Notes under the pieces: model-generated
Database searches by the model: none
Seen by the model: the letters and a program-made list of their open reading frames with translations, nothing else
What the model was told of the DNA's origin: nothing
Source of the DNA: Erwinia persicina NBRC 102418
Lineage (GTDB): Bacteria; Pseudomonadota; Gammaproteobacteria; Enterobacterales; Enterobacteriaceae
Reading direction: 5' to 3'
Assembly (NCBI RefSeq): GCF_001571305.1
Contig: NZ_BCTN01000002.1
Location: 1-64,000, forward strand
DNA: 64,000 bases
Position numbers and translations under genes: made by a program
Shown here: positions 27,733 to 36,800 of the stretch, piece after piece
Position numbering within the stretch: position 1 is the stretch's first letter
Layout of the letters: every line of letters begins with the position of its first letter

Positions 27733-28922
27733 CAGATCTCTCCCTTTGCAGTCAAAATGTCATGCACGGTGAAAATGTCTTTATCGCCACGGCCGGAGAG
27801 ATTAACCACCAGCAGTTGCTCTTTCTCCGGGTTTTCACGCATCATTTTCAGCGCATGGGCCAGGGCGTGGGAGGATTCCAGTGCGGGGATAATCCCTTCA
27901 CTGCGGCACAGGATTTTAAAGGCCTCCATGGCTTCATCATCGGTGATAGAGACATAGTCGGCACGTCCGATGCTGTTCAGGTGGGCATGCTGTGGTCCCA
28001 CGGACGGGAAGTCGAGCCCGGCAGAAATGGAGTAAGACTCTTCAATTTGGCCGTCGGTGGTCTGCATCATTGGGGATTTCATGCCGAAATAGATGCCGAC
28101 GCGGCCATGTTTTAGCGGTGCGCCGTGCTCCCCGCTGTCAATCCCGTGCCCGGCCGGTTCAACGCCGATCAGGCCAACGCTGCTCTCATCAATAAAGTCG
28201 GCAAACATGCCAATGGCATTGGAGCCACCGCCTACGCAGGCAATCAGCGCATCCGGCAGGCGGCCTTCTTTTTCCATGATCTGGGCTTTTGTCTCTTCAC
28301 CGATCATGCGCTGAAATTCACGCACAATGGTCGGGAACGGGTGCGGACCGGCGGCGGTTCCCAGCATGTAGTGGGCCGTGTCATAGCTGCCAGACCAGTC
28401 ACGCAGGGCCTCATTACAGGCATCTTTTAGCGTGGCGGAGCCGCTGTGCACCGGGATGACCTCTGCGCCCATCAGCTTCATACGGAAGACGTTTGGCGAC
28501 TGGCGCTCAATATCTTTGGCCCCCATATAAATGCGGCACTTCAGACCCAGCAGAGCGCTGGCGAGGGCGGAAGCCACGCCATGCTGCCCGGCACCCGTCT
28601 CGGCAATGATTTCATTTTTACCCATGCGTTTTGCCAGCAAAGCCTGGCCCAGCACCTGATTGGTTTTGTGCGCGCCGCCGTGCAGCAGATCTTCACGCTT
28701 GAGATACAGACGGGTTTTTGTGCCTGCCGTCAGATTTTTGCACAGTGTCAGGGCGGTCGGACGGCCAGCATAGTTTTTCAGCAGGTCGGTGAATTCCGCC
28801 TGGAACGCAGGATCACTCTGTGCACTGATAAAAGCCTCTTCCAGTTGAAGAAGGGCGGGCATCAGGATCTGCGGCACATACATGCCGCCAAACTCACCAA
28901 AATATGGATTTAATCGGGTCAT
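27732..28922 (-). CDS. trpB: Tryptophan synthase beta subunit
   Basis: TrpB is the pyridoxal-phosphate enzyme that joins indole and serine into tryptophan. The PLP lysine is Lys86 in HGGAHKTNQ. The phosphate-binding glycine loop [10 protein letters not shown] is present. It has 396 residues against 397 in E. coli. The ATG lies 14 bp after the trpCF stop and trpA overlaps its end by one base. Confidence 0.98.
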   Translation of the reverse strand: MTRLNPYFGEFGGMYVPQILMPALLQLEEAFISAQSDPAFQAEFTDLLKNYAGRPTALTLCKNLTAGTKTRLYLKREDLLHGGAHKTNQVLGQALLAKRMGKNEIIAETGAGQHGVASALASALLGLKCRIYMGAKDIERQSPNVFRMKLMGAEVIPVHSGSATLKDACNEALRDWSGSYDTAHYMLGTAAGPHPFPTIVREFQRMIGEETKAQIMEKEGRLPDALIACVGGGSNAIGMFADFIDESSVGLIGVEPAGHGIDSGEHGAPLKHGRVGIYFGMKSPMMQTTDGQIEESYSISAGLDFPSVGPQHAHLNSIGRADYVSITDDEAMEAFKILCRSEGIIPALESSHALAHALKMMRENPEKEQLLVVNLSGRGDKDIFTVHDILTAKGEI

Positions 28923-28936
28923 GTCGTTTCTCTTTA

Positions 28937-30298
28937 TCAGTAGGCTTTCAGTGTCTGAAACACTGAAGCAATTTTACCGGCATCTTTCACTCCGGGGGCG
29001 CTTTCCACGCCGGAGTTGAAGTCAAGACCTGCGCAGCCGAGCTGTGCGGCCTGTACGCAATTATCCGCGCTGAGGCCCCCAGCCAGCAGCACGTTGTCCA
29101 GCGTTTCACCCTGCAGGAGCGACCAGTCAAAAGGCTGACCGCTGCCGCCCTGACCGTGATCGAATACGTAGCGATCAACGCCGTCCCAGTCGCGGGCGGG
29201 CAGGTTGCCATTGATGCTGAACGCCTTCCAGATCTGCACGCTTTCCGGCAGCTGGCTGCGTAATGCGCTGACGAAATCGCGGTCTTCATCACCGTGTAAC
29301 TGGACGGCAGAAAGCGAAAGCTGTCGGGCAAAGGTGACAATGTCACTCATTTTATTGTTGCGGAACACGCCGACATATTTCAGCGTGGCCACCGGAATAA
29401 TCTGCTGTGCCTGTTCGATGCTGATCTGGCGGGGTGAACCTTCTGCAAAGATCAGACCGCCATACAATGCTCCGGCTTCATGGGCGCTGCGGGCATCTTC
29501 GGCACGCGTCAGGCCGCATACTTTATTATCACCCATAATCACCCGACGCACGGCGGCAGCCAGGTCATCCTCGGACATCAGGGCGGAACCGATAAGGAAG
29601 CCGTTCGCGAAGTGGCTCAGTTCCCGAACCTGAGCATAGCTGTTGATACCAGATTCACTGATCACCGTCACGCCGTGGGCGACTTTGGGTGCCAGGCGAC
29701 GGGTGCGGTCAAGGTCAATAGAAAGATCGCGCAGATCGCGATTGTTAATTCCAACCACTTTCGCCCCCAGTGCGGTGGCGCGCTCCAGCTCTTCATCGCT
29801 GATCACCTCTGTCAGCACACCCATATTCAGACTGTGGGCAACGGCGGCCAGCTGGCGGTACTGTTCATCGTTCAGCACGGACAACATCAGCAGAATGGCG
29901 TCGGCCTGATAATAGCGTGCCAGATAGATCTGATAGGGATCGATAATAAAATCTTTGCACAGCACCGGCTGCGTCACGATGCTGCTGACAATGGGCAGAA
30001 AATCAAAACTTCCCTGGAAGTACTTCTCATCCGTCAGTACGGAAATAGCGGAAGCATAGTGTTTGTATACCCCGGCGATGACCGCCGGGTCGAAGTCCTC
30101 GCGGATCAGTCCCTTAGACGGGGAGGCTTTCTTACACTCCAGAATAAAGACGGTGCGTGCGCCGCGCAGCGCATCATAGAAGCTGCGCGTTGAGGGGATC
30201 ACGTCATTCTGGAAGTTGGCCAGCGGCTGCTGCTGCTGACGATCTGCCAGCCACAGCGCTTTATCCTGGACGATTTTAGTGAGTACGGTTTCCTGCAT
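28937..30298 (-). CDS. trpC: Bifunctional indole-3-glycerol-phosphate synthase / phosphoribosylanthranilate isomerase
   Basis: A two-domain fusion catalysing two consecutive steps of tryptophan synthesis. Residues about 1-256 form the IGPS TIM barrel ([15 protein letters not shown], then VVGINNRDL and VISESGI). Residues about 257-453 form the PRAI barrel ([11 protein letters not shown] with the catalytic Cys, and HGDED). The 453-residue length matches E. coli TrpC(F). The ATG is only 2 bp from the trpD stop. Confidence 0.98.
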   Translation of the reverse strand: MQETVLTKIVQDKALWLADRQQQQPLANFQNDVIPSTRSFYDALRGARTVFILECKKASPSKGLIREDFDPAVIAGVYKHYASAISVLTDEKYFQGSFDFLPIVSSIVTQPVLCKDFIIDPYQIYLARYYQADAILLMLSVLNDEQYRQLAAVAHSLNMGVLTEVISDEELERATALGAKVVGINNRDLRDLSIDLDRTRRLAPKVAHGVTVISESGINSYAQVRELSHFANGFLIGSALMSEDDLAAAVRRVIMGDNKVCGLTRAEDARSAHEAGALYGGLIFAEGSPRQISIEQAQQIIPVATLKYVGVFRNNKMSDIVTFARQLSLSAVQLHGDEDRDFVSALRSQLPESVQIWKAFSINGNLPARDWDGVDRYVFDHGQGGSGQPFDWSLLQGETLDNVLLAGGLSADNCVQAAQLGCAGLDFNSGVESAPGVKDAGKIASVFQTLKAY

Positions 30299-30300
30299 GA

Positions 30301-31299
30301 TTATCCTCTTGCTGCCAGTGCGGCCACATGCTCATAGGCTTTGCCGCTGCGAATGGTTTTCAGCGCCTGCCGGGCATTGTGCCGTAAGTCTTCATGACCA
30401 AAAATTTTCAGCAACAGGGCGACGTTTGCCGCCACGGCTTCTTCGTGCGCCAGCTCGCCATTACCCTGAAGTAAACGGGTCAGAATGTCACGATTTTCTT
30501 CCGGGGATCCCCCGGCCAGCGCCTCCTGCGGATGATAGCTCAGGCCAAAATCTTCGGCAGTCAGCTGGTAACTGGTGATCTCACCGTCGCGCAGTTCTGC
30601 CACGTGTGTGGCACTGTGTAACGCCACTTCATCCATGCCGCCGCCGTGAACCACGGCCGCACGCTGATAACCCAGGACTTTCAGTGTCTGGGCGATCGGC
30701 AGTACCAGCTCCGGGCTGTACACACCAATCACCGCCAGCGGCGGGCGTGCGGGGTTAATCAGTGGGCCAAGCACATTAAAAATCGTTCGGGTCTTCAGCG
30801 CCTTACGCACCGGCATCGCATGGCGAAAGCCGCTGTGGTACTGCGGGGCGAACAGGAAGCAGACATTAAGCTCATCCAGTGCCTCACGTGCCTGTTCGGC
30901 TGGTAAATCGAGGCTGATGCCGAAGGCGGCCAGCAGATCGGACGAGCCTGACTTGCTGGAGACGCTGCGGTTACCGTGTTTTGCCACTTTCAGGCCACAG
31001 GCCGCGGCCACAAAGGCACTGGCGGTGGAGATATTGATACTGTTACTGCCATCCCCGCCGGTGCCGACGATATCGGCAAACGGATAGTCAGGGCGCGGAA
31101 AGGGTTTGGCATCTTCCAGCAGGGCAGTTGCTGCTCCGGCGATTTCCTGCGGTTGCTCACCGCGAACCTTCATGGCGATCAGCGCTGCCGCCAGCTGTGT
31201 TGGCTCCAGTTGACCGGTAATAATGGCGGAAAACAGCTGGTGGCTCTCTGCCTGCGTCAGGATCTCTGCCTGGTATAATTTTTCCAGAATCGTGTTCAT
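30301..31299 (-). CDS. trpD: Anthranilate phosphoribosyltransferase (stand-alone)
   Basis: Transfers phosphoribose from PRPP to anthranilate. The PRPP loop [14 protein letters not shown] and the anthranilate-site motif HGNRS are present. In E. coli and Salmonella this domain is fused to TrpG; here it is a separate 332-residue protein, as in Serratia. I chose the ATG at 31299, because the alternative ATG at 31311 begins ATGGAG and supplies the ribosome site (GGAGATAGCG) for the downstream ATG. trpG ends about 14 bp upstream. Confidence 0.96.
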   Translation of the reverse strand: MNTILEKLYQAEILTQAESHQLFSAIITGQLEPTQLAAALIAMKVRGEQPQEIAGAATALLEDAKPFPRPDYPFADIVGTGGDGSNSINISTASAFVAAACGLKVAKHGNRSVSSKSGSSDLLAAFGISLDLPAEQAREALDELNVCFLFAPQYHSGFRHAMPVRKALKTRTIFNVLGPLINPARPPLAVIGVYSPELVLPIAQTLKVLGYQRAAVVHGGGMDEVALHSATHVAELRDGEITSYQLTAEDFGLSYHPQEALAGGSPEENRDILTRLLQGNGELAHEEAVAANVALLLKIFGHEDLRHNARQALKTIRSGKAYEHVAALAARG

Positions 31300-31313
31300 C
31301 GCTATCTCCATGA

Positions 31314-31892
31314 TTACGCCAGCGCCCAGGCAAGGGTTTGTTCCAGGAGGCGTGCGCCCTGACTGGTCAGAATGGATTCCGGATGGAACTGGAAGCCGCA
31401 GACGCGGCGGGCGTCATCACGGACCGCCATGACCATCCCGTTATAGGTCGCGTTCACTGTCAGACCGGCAGGGATATTGCTGCCCACCAGCGAGTGATAG
31501 CGTGCTACTGGCAGTGGGTTGCTTAATCCGGCAAACATGCCCTGATCATCATGAACAATCGCCGATGCTTTCCCGTGAAGAATTTCGCCGGCCTGGCCGA
31601 CGTGGCCACCATAGGCTTCAACAATGGCCTGATGACCCAGGCAGATACCGATAATTGGGAGCTGGCCGCGTAACGTTTGCAGCAGCTCAGGCATACAACC
31701 TGCTTCGGAGGGCGCACCCGGGCCAGGCGACAGCATCAGCACGGGGTTTTCCATTTGCTGCAGGCGCGCCGTCAGTTGCTCTGCCGGGACGTTATTACGG
31801 TAAATCACCACGTTGTGGCCAAAGGTACGTAACTGGTCGACGAGGTTATAGGTAAATGAGTCGAAGTTATCGAGCAGCAGAATATCGGCCAT
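31314..31892 (-). CDS. trpG: Anthranilate synthase component II, glutamine amidotransferase
   Basis: Class I glutamine amidotransferase that delivers ammonia to TrpE. The triad is intact: Cys84 in GICLGHQ, with His170 and Glu172 in FHPES. It is a stand-alone 192-residue protein, not fused to TrpD. Its ATG overlaps the trpE stop by one base (TGATG), keeping the two synthase subunits in step. Confidence 0.97.
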   Translation of the reverse strand: MADILLLDNFDSFTYNLVDQLRTFGHNVVIYRNNVPAEQLTARLQQMENPVLMLSPGPGAPSEAGCMPELLQTLRGQLPIIGICLGHQAIVEAYGGHVGQAGEILHGKASAIVHDDQGMFAGLSNPLPVARYHSLVGSNIPAGLTVNATYNGMVMAVRDDARRVCGFQFHPESILTSQGARLLEQTLAWALA

Positions 31893-33454
31893 CAGAACAT
31901 CTCCTTACTGTGGTGCGCAGTAGCAATGGCACGCAGAACGGCACGCGCCTTATTGCGGCTTTCATCTGCCTCCGCCTGCGGATGGGAATCCAGCACCACT
32001 CCGGCGCCGGCCTGAACCGTCGCCACACCGTCTTCGACGTAGGCTGAACGGATAACAATGCAGGTATCGAGGTCCCCGCTGGCGGTGAAGTAACCCACGG
32101 CACCGCCGTAGCTGCCGCGGCGCGTACCTTCCGCTTTAGCAATCAGCTGCATGGCACGTACCTTTGGCGCGCCGCTCAGGGTGCCCATATTCATACAGGC
32201 CCGGTAGGCGTGCAGGACGTCAATATCGGCACGCAGCTGGCCGACCACACGGGAAACCAGATGCATGACGAAGGTGTAGCGATCGACTTTAGTCAGGTCG
32301 GCCACATAGCGCGTGCCGGGCTGGCAGATACGTGCAAGATCGTTGCGGGCCAGGTCGACCAGCATCAGGTGCTCGGCCATCTCTTTATGGTCAGTACGCA
32401 TCTCCAGCTCAATACGGCTGTCCAGGTCGCGATCCAGCGTGCCGTCGGCATGGCGACCGCGCGGACGTGTACCGGCAATGGGATAGATCTCAATCTGATT
32501 GCTGAGGGCGTCATATTTCAGCGAACTTTCAGGCGAAGCACCAAACAGGCTGAAATCGCGATCCTGCATGAAGAACATATATGGACTGGGATTGCTGTTT
32601 TTCAGCGTGTCATAGGCCGCCAGCGGTGACGGGCAGGGGAGCGAGAAACGACGTGACGGTACTACCTGGAAAATCTCACCAATGCGGATCGCCTCCTGCA
32701 TCTGGCGGACCACCTGGCAGTAATCCTCATCACTCTGGCTGATGCTCAGGGTCATCTTATCCACCGTCTGTACCGGCAGCGCGGTGGCCGGCTGCAACAT
32801 CTGGCCACGCAGCTGTTCAATACGGCTTTGCAGGCGTAAAAACTCAGAGGGTGCGGAAGTGAACAGGCTGGCCTGCAGGCGCGCACTCTGCGTCTGGTGG
32901 TCGATCACCAGCAGCGTCTCAGCCAGGTAGAAACAGTAGTCCGGGCAGCGCTGCTCATTTTTAAGCTCAGGAAGGGACTCGAAACCGGCCACCAGGTCAT
33001 AGGCAAACAGCCCGCCCAGCAGAACCGCTTCGCGCTCCTCAGCGGGTGAACTGACCAACTGGGGGATGAGCCGCAGCGCATCAAACACCGACAGCGCGCG
33101 CAGGTTGGCGTCTTCATCAAGAAATTCATGGTTAACCGGGAATACCAGCTCACGGCCATCCGGACGCACGCTGTTGTTCACAGAAGCGGGCAGAGCGGCA
33201 TCCAGCAGCGGCAGCAGGGCACGACCATTTTCTGACAGGGCCTGCACCTGTACGCGATTATCCAGTGCAGTGATGCGCAGAGCGCTGTCGACAATCAGCA
33301 GACTCTTCAGGTTACGCTTACTGTCAACGTCAGCGGACTCCAGCAGCAGCGTTTCAGAACGTGCAGCGCAGAGCTGATGAAAAACCGCTGCCGGATCTTC
33401 ACGGTAAGGGGCGTTGCCGGTGATCAACTTCACTCCAGGTCTGGCATTTTGCAT
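31892..33454 (-). CDS. trpE: Anthranilate synthase component I
   Basis: TrpE makes anthranilate from chorismate with ammonia from TrpG. The 520 residues match the E. coli length. The feedback-binding motif LLES (37-40) for tryptophan inhibition is present. The chorismate-binding core ([29 protein letters not shown], and [12 protein letters not shown]) fills the C-terminal half. First structural gene of the operon, behind leader and attenuator. Confidence 0.98.
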   Translation of the reverse strand: MQNARPGVKLITGNAPYREDPAAVFHQLCAARSETLLLESADVDSKRNLKSLLIVDSALRITALDNRVQVQALSENGRALLPLLDAALPASVNNSVRPDGRELVFPVNHEFLDEDANLRALSVFDALRLIPQLVSSPAEEREAVLLGGLFAYDLVAGFESLPELKNEQRCPDYCFYLAETLLVIDHQTQSARLQASLFTSAPSEFLRLQSRIEQLRGQMLQPATALPVQTVDKMTLSISQSDEDYCQVVRQMQEAIRIGEIFQVVPSRRFSLPCPSPLAAYDTLKNSNPSPYMFFMQDRDFSLFGASPESSLKYDALSNQIEIYPIAGTRPRGRHADGTLDRDLDSRIELEMRTDHKEMAEHLMLVDLARNDLARICQPGTRYVADLTKVDRYTFVMHLVSRVVGQLRADIDVLHAYRACMNMGTLSGAPKVRAMQLIAKAEGTRRGSYGGAVGYFTASGDLDTCIVIRSAYVEDGVATVQAGAGVVLDSHPQAEADESRNKARAVLRAIATAHHSKEMF

Positions 33455-33477
33455 GTGATGTTCTCTGTTTTTTGCTC

Positions 33478-33502
33478 AAAAAAAAGCCCGCGTCATGCGG
33501 GC
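33478..33502 (-). terminator. trp attenuator (leader terminator)
   Basis: On the minus strand GCCCGC-ATGAC-GCGGGC is followed by eight T residues, located between trpL and trpE. The upstream leader can form the competing antiterminator. It closely resembles the E. coli trp attenuator in position and sequence. Confidence 0.92.
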
Positions 33503-33549
33503 CTGAGTATCTGCACTCTGTCTTTAGCGTGCATGACCACCTCGCCCGT

Positions 33550-33600
33550 TCAGGGAGAAGGACGCCACCAACCAGTCATCAGAGAGAATGAATATGTCAT
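33550..33600 (-). CDS. trpL: trp operon leader peptide
   Basis: A 16-residue leader peptide, MTYSFSLMTGWWRPSP, with tandem Trp codons (residues 11-12). Ribosome stalling at these codons when charged tRNA-Trp is scarce favours the antiterminator and lets transcription continue into trpE. The AAGGGTATC ribosome-binding sequence upstream matches the E. coli leader. The peptide is two residues longer than the E. coli leader, and its N-terminal half differs, but the GWWR core is kept. Confidence 0.93.
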   Translation of the reverse strand: MTYSFSLMTGWWRPSP

Positions 33601-33629
33601 GATACAGATACCCTTGCTTGTGAACTTGC

Positions 33630-33663
33630 GTACTAGTTAACTGGTTCATGGGGAAAAAGTCAA
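33630..33663 (-). promoter_or_regulatory. trp promoter and TrpR operator
   Basis: On the minus strand TTGACT (33658-33663) and TTAACT (33635-33640) are exactly 17 bp apart, as in E. coli. The operator palindrome (33630-33647) covers the -10. One arm, GTACTAGTT, is perfect and the other, AACTGGTTC, has two mismatches, so symmetry is 7 of 9. TrpR with bound tryptophan would block RNA polymerase here. Confidence 0.92.
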
Positions 33664-33731
33664 TACTCTTTTTGCCTCAGGATCAAATGTCGGTATCATG
33701 CTGCGATGTTTTTCTGTTTGCCGGAGTCCTT

Positions 33732-34607
33732 TTGACCGCAGTAGCCACCCCATTAAGCGCTTTCCCCATATATGACCTGCACAGCCACACGCGCGCCTCC
33801 GACGGTCTGCTGACCCCGGAGCAGCTGGTGCTGCGAGCGGTTGAGCATCGCGTAGGCGTGCTGGCTATCACCGATCACGACACCACGGAGGGCATCAAGC
33901 CTGCCCGGGAGGCGATAGCCCGCCATGCGCTGCCGCTGCAGCTCATTAATGGCGTGGAGATTTCTACGCTGTGGGAAAACCATGAGATCCATATCGTCGG
34001 GCTGGGGATTGATATCGACCATCCGGCGATGATCGCTTTCCTCGCGGAACAGAGCGCGCGACGGATGGCGCGAGCAGAGCTGATGGCCGCACGGCTGGAA
34101 AAAGCGCACATTCCCGGTGCGCTGGCGGGCGCGCTGGCCCTGGCCGAAGGCGGTGCCGTGACGCGTGGGCATTTTGCCCGTTTTCTGATTAACGCCGGAA
34201 AGGCGGATACCATGCAGCAGGTATTCAAAAATTACCTGGCGCGGGGCAAAACCGGTTATGTCCCGCCACAGTGGTGTACAATTAAACAAGCTATTGATGC
34301 CATTCATCATTCTGGTGGCAGGGCCGTGGTGGCCCACCCGGGCCGCTACGGCCTGTCGGCTAAATGGCTGAAGCGCCTGCTGGCTCACTTTAGTGAGCAG
34401 GGTGGCGAGGCGATGGAAGTGGCGCAGTGCCAGCAGGCACCGAATGAGCGTCAGCAGCTGGCACGCTATGCGCAGGACTACCAGCTGGCGGCCTCGCAGG
34501 GGTCTGACTTCCATCAGGCCTGTCCCTGGATTGAACTGGGGAAAAAATTATGGCTGCCGGGCGGCGTAGAAGCAGTATGGCACCGGTTTCCTGAAATTGC
34601 TGAATAA
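33732..34607 (+). CDS. rnm: RNase AM (PHP-domain 5'-3' exoribonuclease)
   Basis: Homologue of E. coli YciV/RNase AM (also called TrpH), a PHP-domain phosphoesterase reported to mature the 5' ends of rRNAs. Metal-binding motifs are YDLHSHTRASDG, ITDHDTTEG, NGVEIST, HEIHIVGL, VAHPGRY and GSDFHQACPW. The start is uncertain. I favour TTG at 33732, with GGAG six bases upstream, giving 291 residues against 293 in E. coli. The ATG at 33648 would lie inside the trp promoter on the other strand and would add a signal-like stretch not expected for this cytosolic enzyme. yciO follows 36 bp downstream. Confidence 0.9.
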   Translation: MTAVATPLSAFPIYDLHSHTRASDGLLTPEQLVLRAVEHRVGVLAITDHDTTEGIKPAREAIARHALPLQLINGVEISTLWENHEIHIVGLGIDIDHPAMIAFLAEQSARRMARAELMAARLEKAHIPGALAGALALAEGGAVTRGHFARFLINAGKADTMQQVFKNYLARGKTGYVPPQWCTIKQAIDAIHHSGGRAVVAHPGRYGLSAKWLKRLLAHFSEQGGEAMEVAQCQQAPNERQQLARYAQDYQLAASQGSDFHQACPWIELGKKLWLPGGVEAVWHRFPEIAE

Positions 34608-34643
34608 GTCTGTAGCGATGACGCGCAGAGAAAGAGGTGTGTA

Positions 34644-35264
34644 ATGAGTCAATTTTTCTATATTCACCCGGACAATCCTCAGCCACGTCTGATTAAACAG
34701 GCGGTTGAAATGCTCAACAAGGGCAGTGTGATTGTTTATCCGACCGATTCGGGCTATGCCCTGGGCTGTAAGCTGGAAGATAAAAATGCGATGGAGCGAA
34801 TCTGTCGTATCCGCCAGCTCGACGGCAACCATAATTTCACCCTGATGTGCCGGGATTTGTCGGAGCTGTCGACTTACGCCCATGTTGATAATACCGCGTT
34901 TCGCCTGATCAAGAATAATACGCCGGGCAACTACACATTTATCCTGAAAGCGACAAAAGAAGTCCCGCGCCGCCTGATGAGCGAGAAGCGTAAAACCATC
35001 GGGCTGCGGGTGCCGTCGAACCCGATTGCACTGGCCCTGCTGGAGGCGCTTAATGAGCCGATGATGTCGACGTCGCTGATGTTACCGGGCAATGACTTTA
35101 CTGAGTCCGATCCCGAAGCTATTCAGGACGAAATTGGCAAGCTGGTCGATTTGATTATTCACGGCGGTTATCTTGGGCAGCAGCCGACCACCGTTATTGA
35201 TTTAACGGAAAATACGCCGGAAGTGATCCGCGAAGGCGTGGGCGATATTCAACCCTTCCTGTAA
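34644..35264 (+). CDS. yciO: YrdC/Sua5-family protein YciO
   Basis: A 206-residue protein with the YrdC/Sua5 fold, the same length as E. coli YciO. Characteristic features are VIVYPTDSGYALGC near the start, with the conserved KRK region (SEKRKTIGLRVPSNPIA). Its relative TsaC makes threonylcarbamoyl-AMP for the tRNA t6A modification; YciO is a paralogue with weak or unclear activity. AGAGGTGTGTA precedes the ATG. It lies downstream of rnm, as in E. coli. Confidence 0.95.
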   Translation: MSQFFYIHPDNPQPRLIKQAVEMLNKGSVIVYPTDSGYALGCKLEDKNAMERICRIRQLDGNHNFTLMCRDLSELSTYAHVDNTAFRLIKNNTPGNYTFILKATKEVPRRLMSEKRKTIGLRVPSNPIALALLEALNEPMMSTSLMLPGNDFTESDPEAIQDEIGKLVDLIIHGGYLGQQPTTVIDLTENTPEVIREGVGDIQPFL

Positions 35265-35266
35265 TT

Positions 35267-35306
35267 AATAATTAACAGGCCGCTGAGAATGGGCCTGTTA
35301 ATTATT
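35267..35306. terminator. Long terminator hairpin after yciO
   Basis: AATAATTAACAGGCC and GGCCTGTTAATTATT form a perfect 15-bp stem with a 10-nt loop; the A- and T-rich flanks make it suitable in both directions between yciO and the convergent lipoprotein gene. Confidence 0.85.
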
Positions 35307-35320
35307 CTCATTCATTGTTG

Positions 35321-35947
35321 TCAGGATGTAGATTTTTCCAGCCACTCTTTAAAATCCTTATAGGGGATGTATAAAGAAACATCCTTAAGCGGAACTGGAG
35401 ATTTGCGCGGTCTCTTTATTTCGTCGGTAAAACCTACAATGACGCCGCCAATCGTGTCATCGCTATTATATACGGCTCCCCCGGACATCCCTTTCACCAC
35501 ACCTGCATTTGAAGCCATCGCGACGCACGGGCGCTTATTCCACTCATTACGGATCCCCGTCAGCGCAAGGTTAACCCCCGCTGATTCCACTGGCATGGCG
35601 GAAATAAAGCTGTAGCCGTACATTTTTATCGGATCGCCGACCGCCCCGCTGCGGAATTTCGGCAGCGTTTTCAGATCATTTTTGTGGTAGATAATGGCGA
35701 GGTCACAGTAGGGATGATAAGCCTTTACTTTCTGAACAGAAAGTCTGGCGACATGCGCTGCGGTGAGGCTGTATTCAGGGGTGACAGGAATACTCGAGCC
35801 CAGTGCGCCGATGCCCAGAATGGTCGGAATACCGGTAAAATTCATGTCCACGCGTTTCATAGCTTCGCTGCTGTAGTCATATTTGCCTACAGAGCAGCCG
35901 GTCAGCATTAGCAATGCCAATGCCGGCAGGGTATTTTTAATTTTCAT
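35321..35947 (-). CDS. Trypsin-like serine peptidase lipoprotein (accessory)
   Basis: A 208-residue predicted lipoprotein, with the lipobox LTGC and Cys18. A chymotrypsin-fold protease domain follows. The triad can be read as His65 (LTAAHVA), Asp82 (CDLAIIY) and Ser155 (GMSGGAVY, the GxSGG motif). It is not DegP-like: there is no PDZ domain and the protein is short. No partner gene is nearby. E. coli has yciQ in this position, so the locus is accessory. The start could be GTG at 35956, but the ATG at 35947 gives a standard lipoprotein signal. Substrate and role are unknown. An inner- or outer-membrane-anchored periplasmic protease is the best inference. Confidence 0.8.
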   Translation of the reverse strand: MKIKNTLPALALLMLTGCSVGKYDYSSEAMKRVDMNFTGIPTILGIGALGSSIPVTPEYSLTAAHVARLSVQKVKAYHPYCDLAIIYHKNDLKTLPKFRSGAVGDPIKMYGYSFISAMPVESAGVNLALTGIRNEWNKRPCVAMASNAGVVKGMSGGAVYNSDDTIGGVIVGFTDEIKRPRKSPVPLKDVSLYIPYKDFKEWLEKSTS

Positions 35948-36014
35948 TATGATCACACTTTGTCGGACACGTCGGTAAAATCCCTGGTGAGGAGTTATGA
36001 CGTGTAATGCCGAT

Positions 36015-36063
36015 GCTGAGGATTACTCAGCGTTTTTTTTGGCGCTCTCGCGCCTGTTTTTTA
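36015..36063 (+). terminator. Two tandem terminator-like hairpins
   Basis: GCTGAG-GATTA-CTCAGC with a following T-run, directly followed by GGCGC-TCTC-GCGCC and TGTTTTTT. Both face the plus strand. The only plus-strand gene upstream, yciO, already has its own terminator. Confidence 0.7.
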
Positions 36064-36538
36064 CTGCCTACAACGAAAAGAAAAACAAAAAGATTATGTG
36101 TCACGTTTAACGTGTACTTGTAATATATATTTATGTATCTATTTATGCGGCGCTCTTTTGCCTGAATGAATTGTACACAATCTAATTAGCAGAGCAAATT
36201 AATATGACGACGATCACTATAAAAGCCGGGATAATCCAGAATTAACTCAACCTGCAATATTAAAGAACTGATTATTTGATGTTTACACTCCGCTATTAAC
36301 GTCTGATAGGGCTTATGTCAGCATAAAGTATCGTTAAAATGAACTCACCCGGTGTTTGGAACCAGAAAAATAAAGAAAATTGGGGTGACGGTCTGATTAG
36401 TGTGATTTTTGAAGAGGATTCAGGCCGACAGTCGCGTGGGCCGGGGCTGGCAGCTAAGTGACTCATCGGGAATTATCGTAAAGCAAGTGGCTGTTATTAC
36501 AGTTAATTCAATTTGGAATGAATTCCCGACACCCGGCC

Positions 36539-36571
36539 AAATGATAAGTGATTATCATTTCATCACTTATC
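36539..36571. repeat. Two overlapping palindromes upstream of rluB
   Basis: AAATGATAA-GTGA-TTATCATTT (36539-36560) is a perfect 9-bp inverted repeat. GATAAGTGAT (36543-36552) and ATCACTTATC (36562-36571) form a second, perfect 10-bp repeat that shares its left arm. The two are mutually exclusive as RNA hairpins. Confidence 0.7.
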
Positions 36572-36683
36572 TTTACTGTTAAGTCTTATCAATGTGTATC
36601 GTCAGCGGCTTTGCAGCACGAGACATCCGTGTCGGGTTATACGCCAGTCCGATTGGAAGCGGTCAGCACCGGTAACAAACAGG

Positions 36684-36712
36684 GTTACAGCGCAGTAAAA
36701 AGTCTGTATAAT
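36684..36712 (+). promoter_or_regulatory. rluB promoter
   Basis: GTTACA (36684-36689), a 17-bp spacer and a consensus TATAAT (36707-36712) lie 89 bp upstream of rluB. Confidence 0.75.
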
Positions 36713-36800
36713 GGCACGTGATATACAACTTAAGTTATTGAAAACAAAAGAAATTATGTTTTCACCATGACGCCTGGGAAGGCGACACAGAGGGTGCTCC

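Larger units (their letters stand above)
35948..36800. other. AT-rich intergenic region between the lipoprotein gene and rluB
   Basis: No supported gene in 850 bp. It contains two tandem plus-strand terminators (36015-36040 and 36041-36063) with no clear gene ahead of them, a pair of overlapping palindromes at 36539-36571, and the rluB promoter near 36700. The DNA is AT-rich with one short GC-rich patch near 36420-36475, which could be a relic of lost genes such as yciQ. Confidence 0.6.

Noticed and set aside
33648-33731. N-terminal extension of RNase AM that looks like a signal peptide (FLFAGVLLTAVATPLSA)
   Set aside because: It would begin inside the trp promoter on the other strand, the family is cytosolic and about 293 residues, and TTG at 33732 has a good ribosome site.
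35997-36110. Short ORFs of 37 and 39 codons through two terminator hairpins
   Set aside because: The ribosome site is too close for one start and too far for the other, and both run through T-rich terminator DNA; kept only as a note for a possible small RNA.
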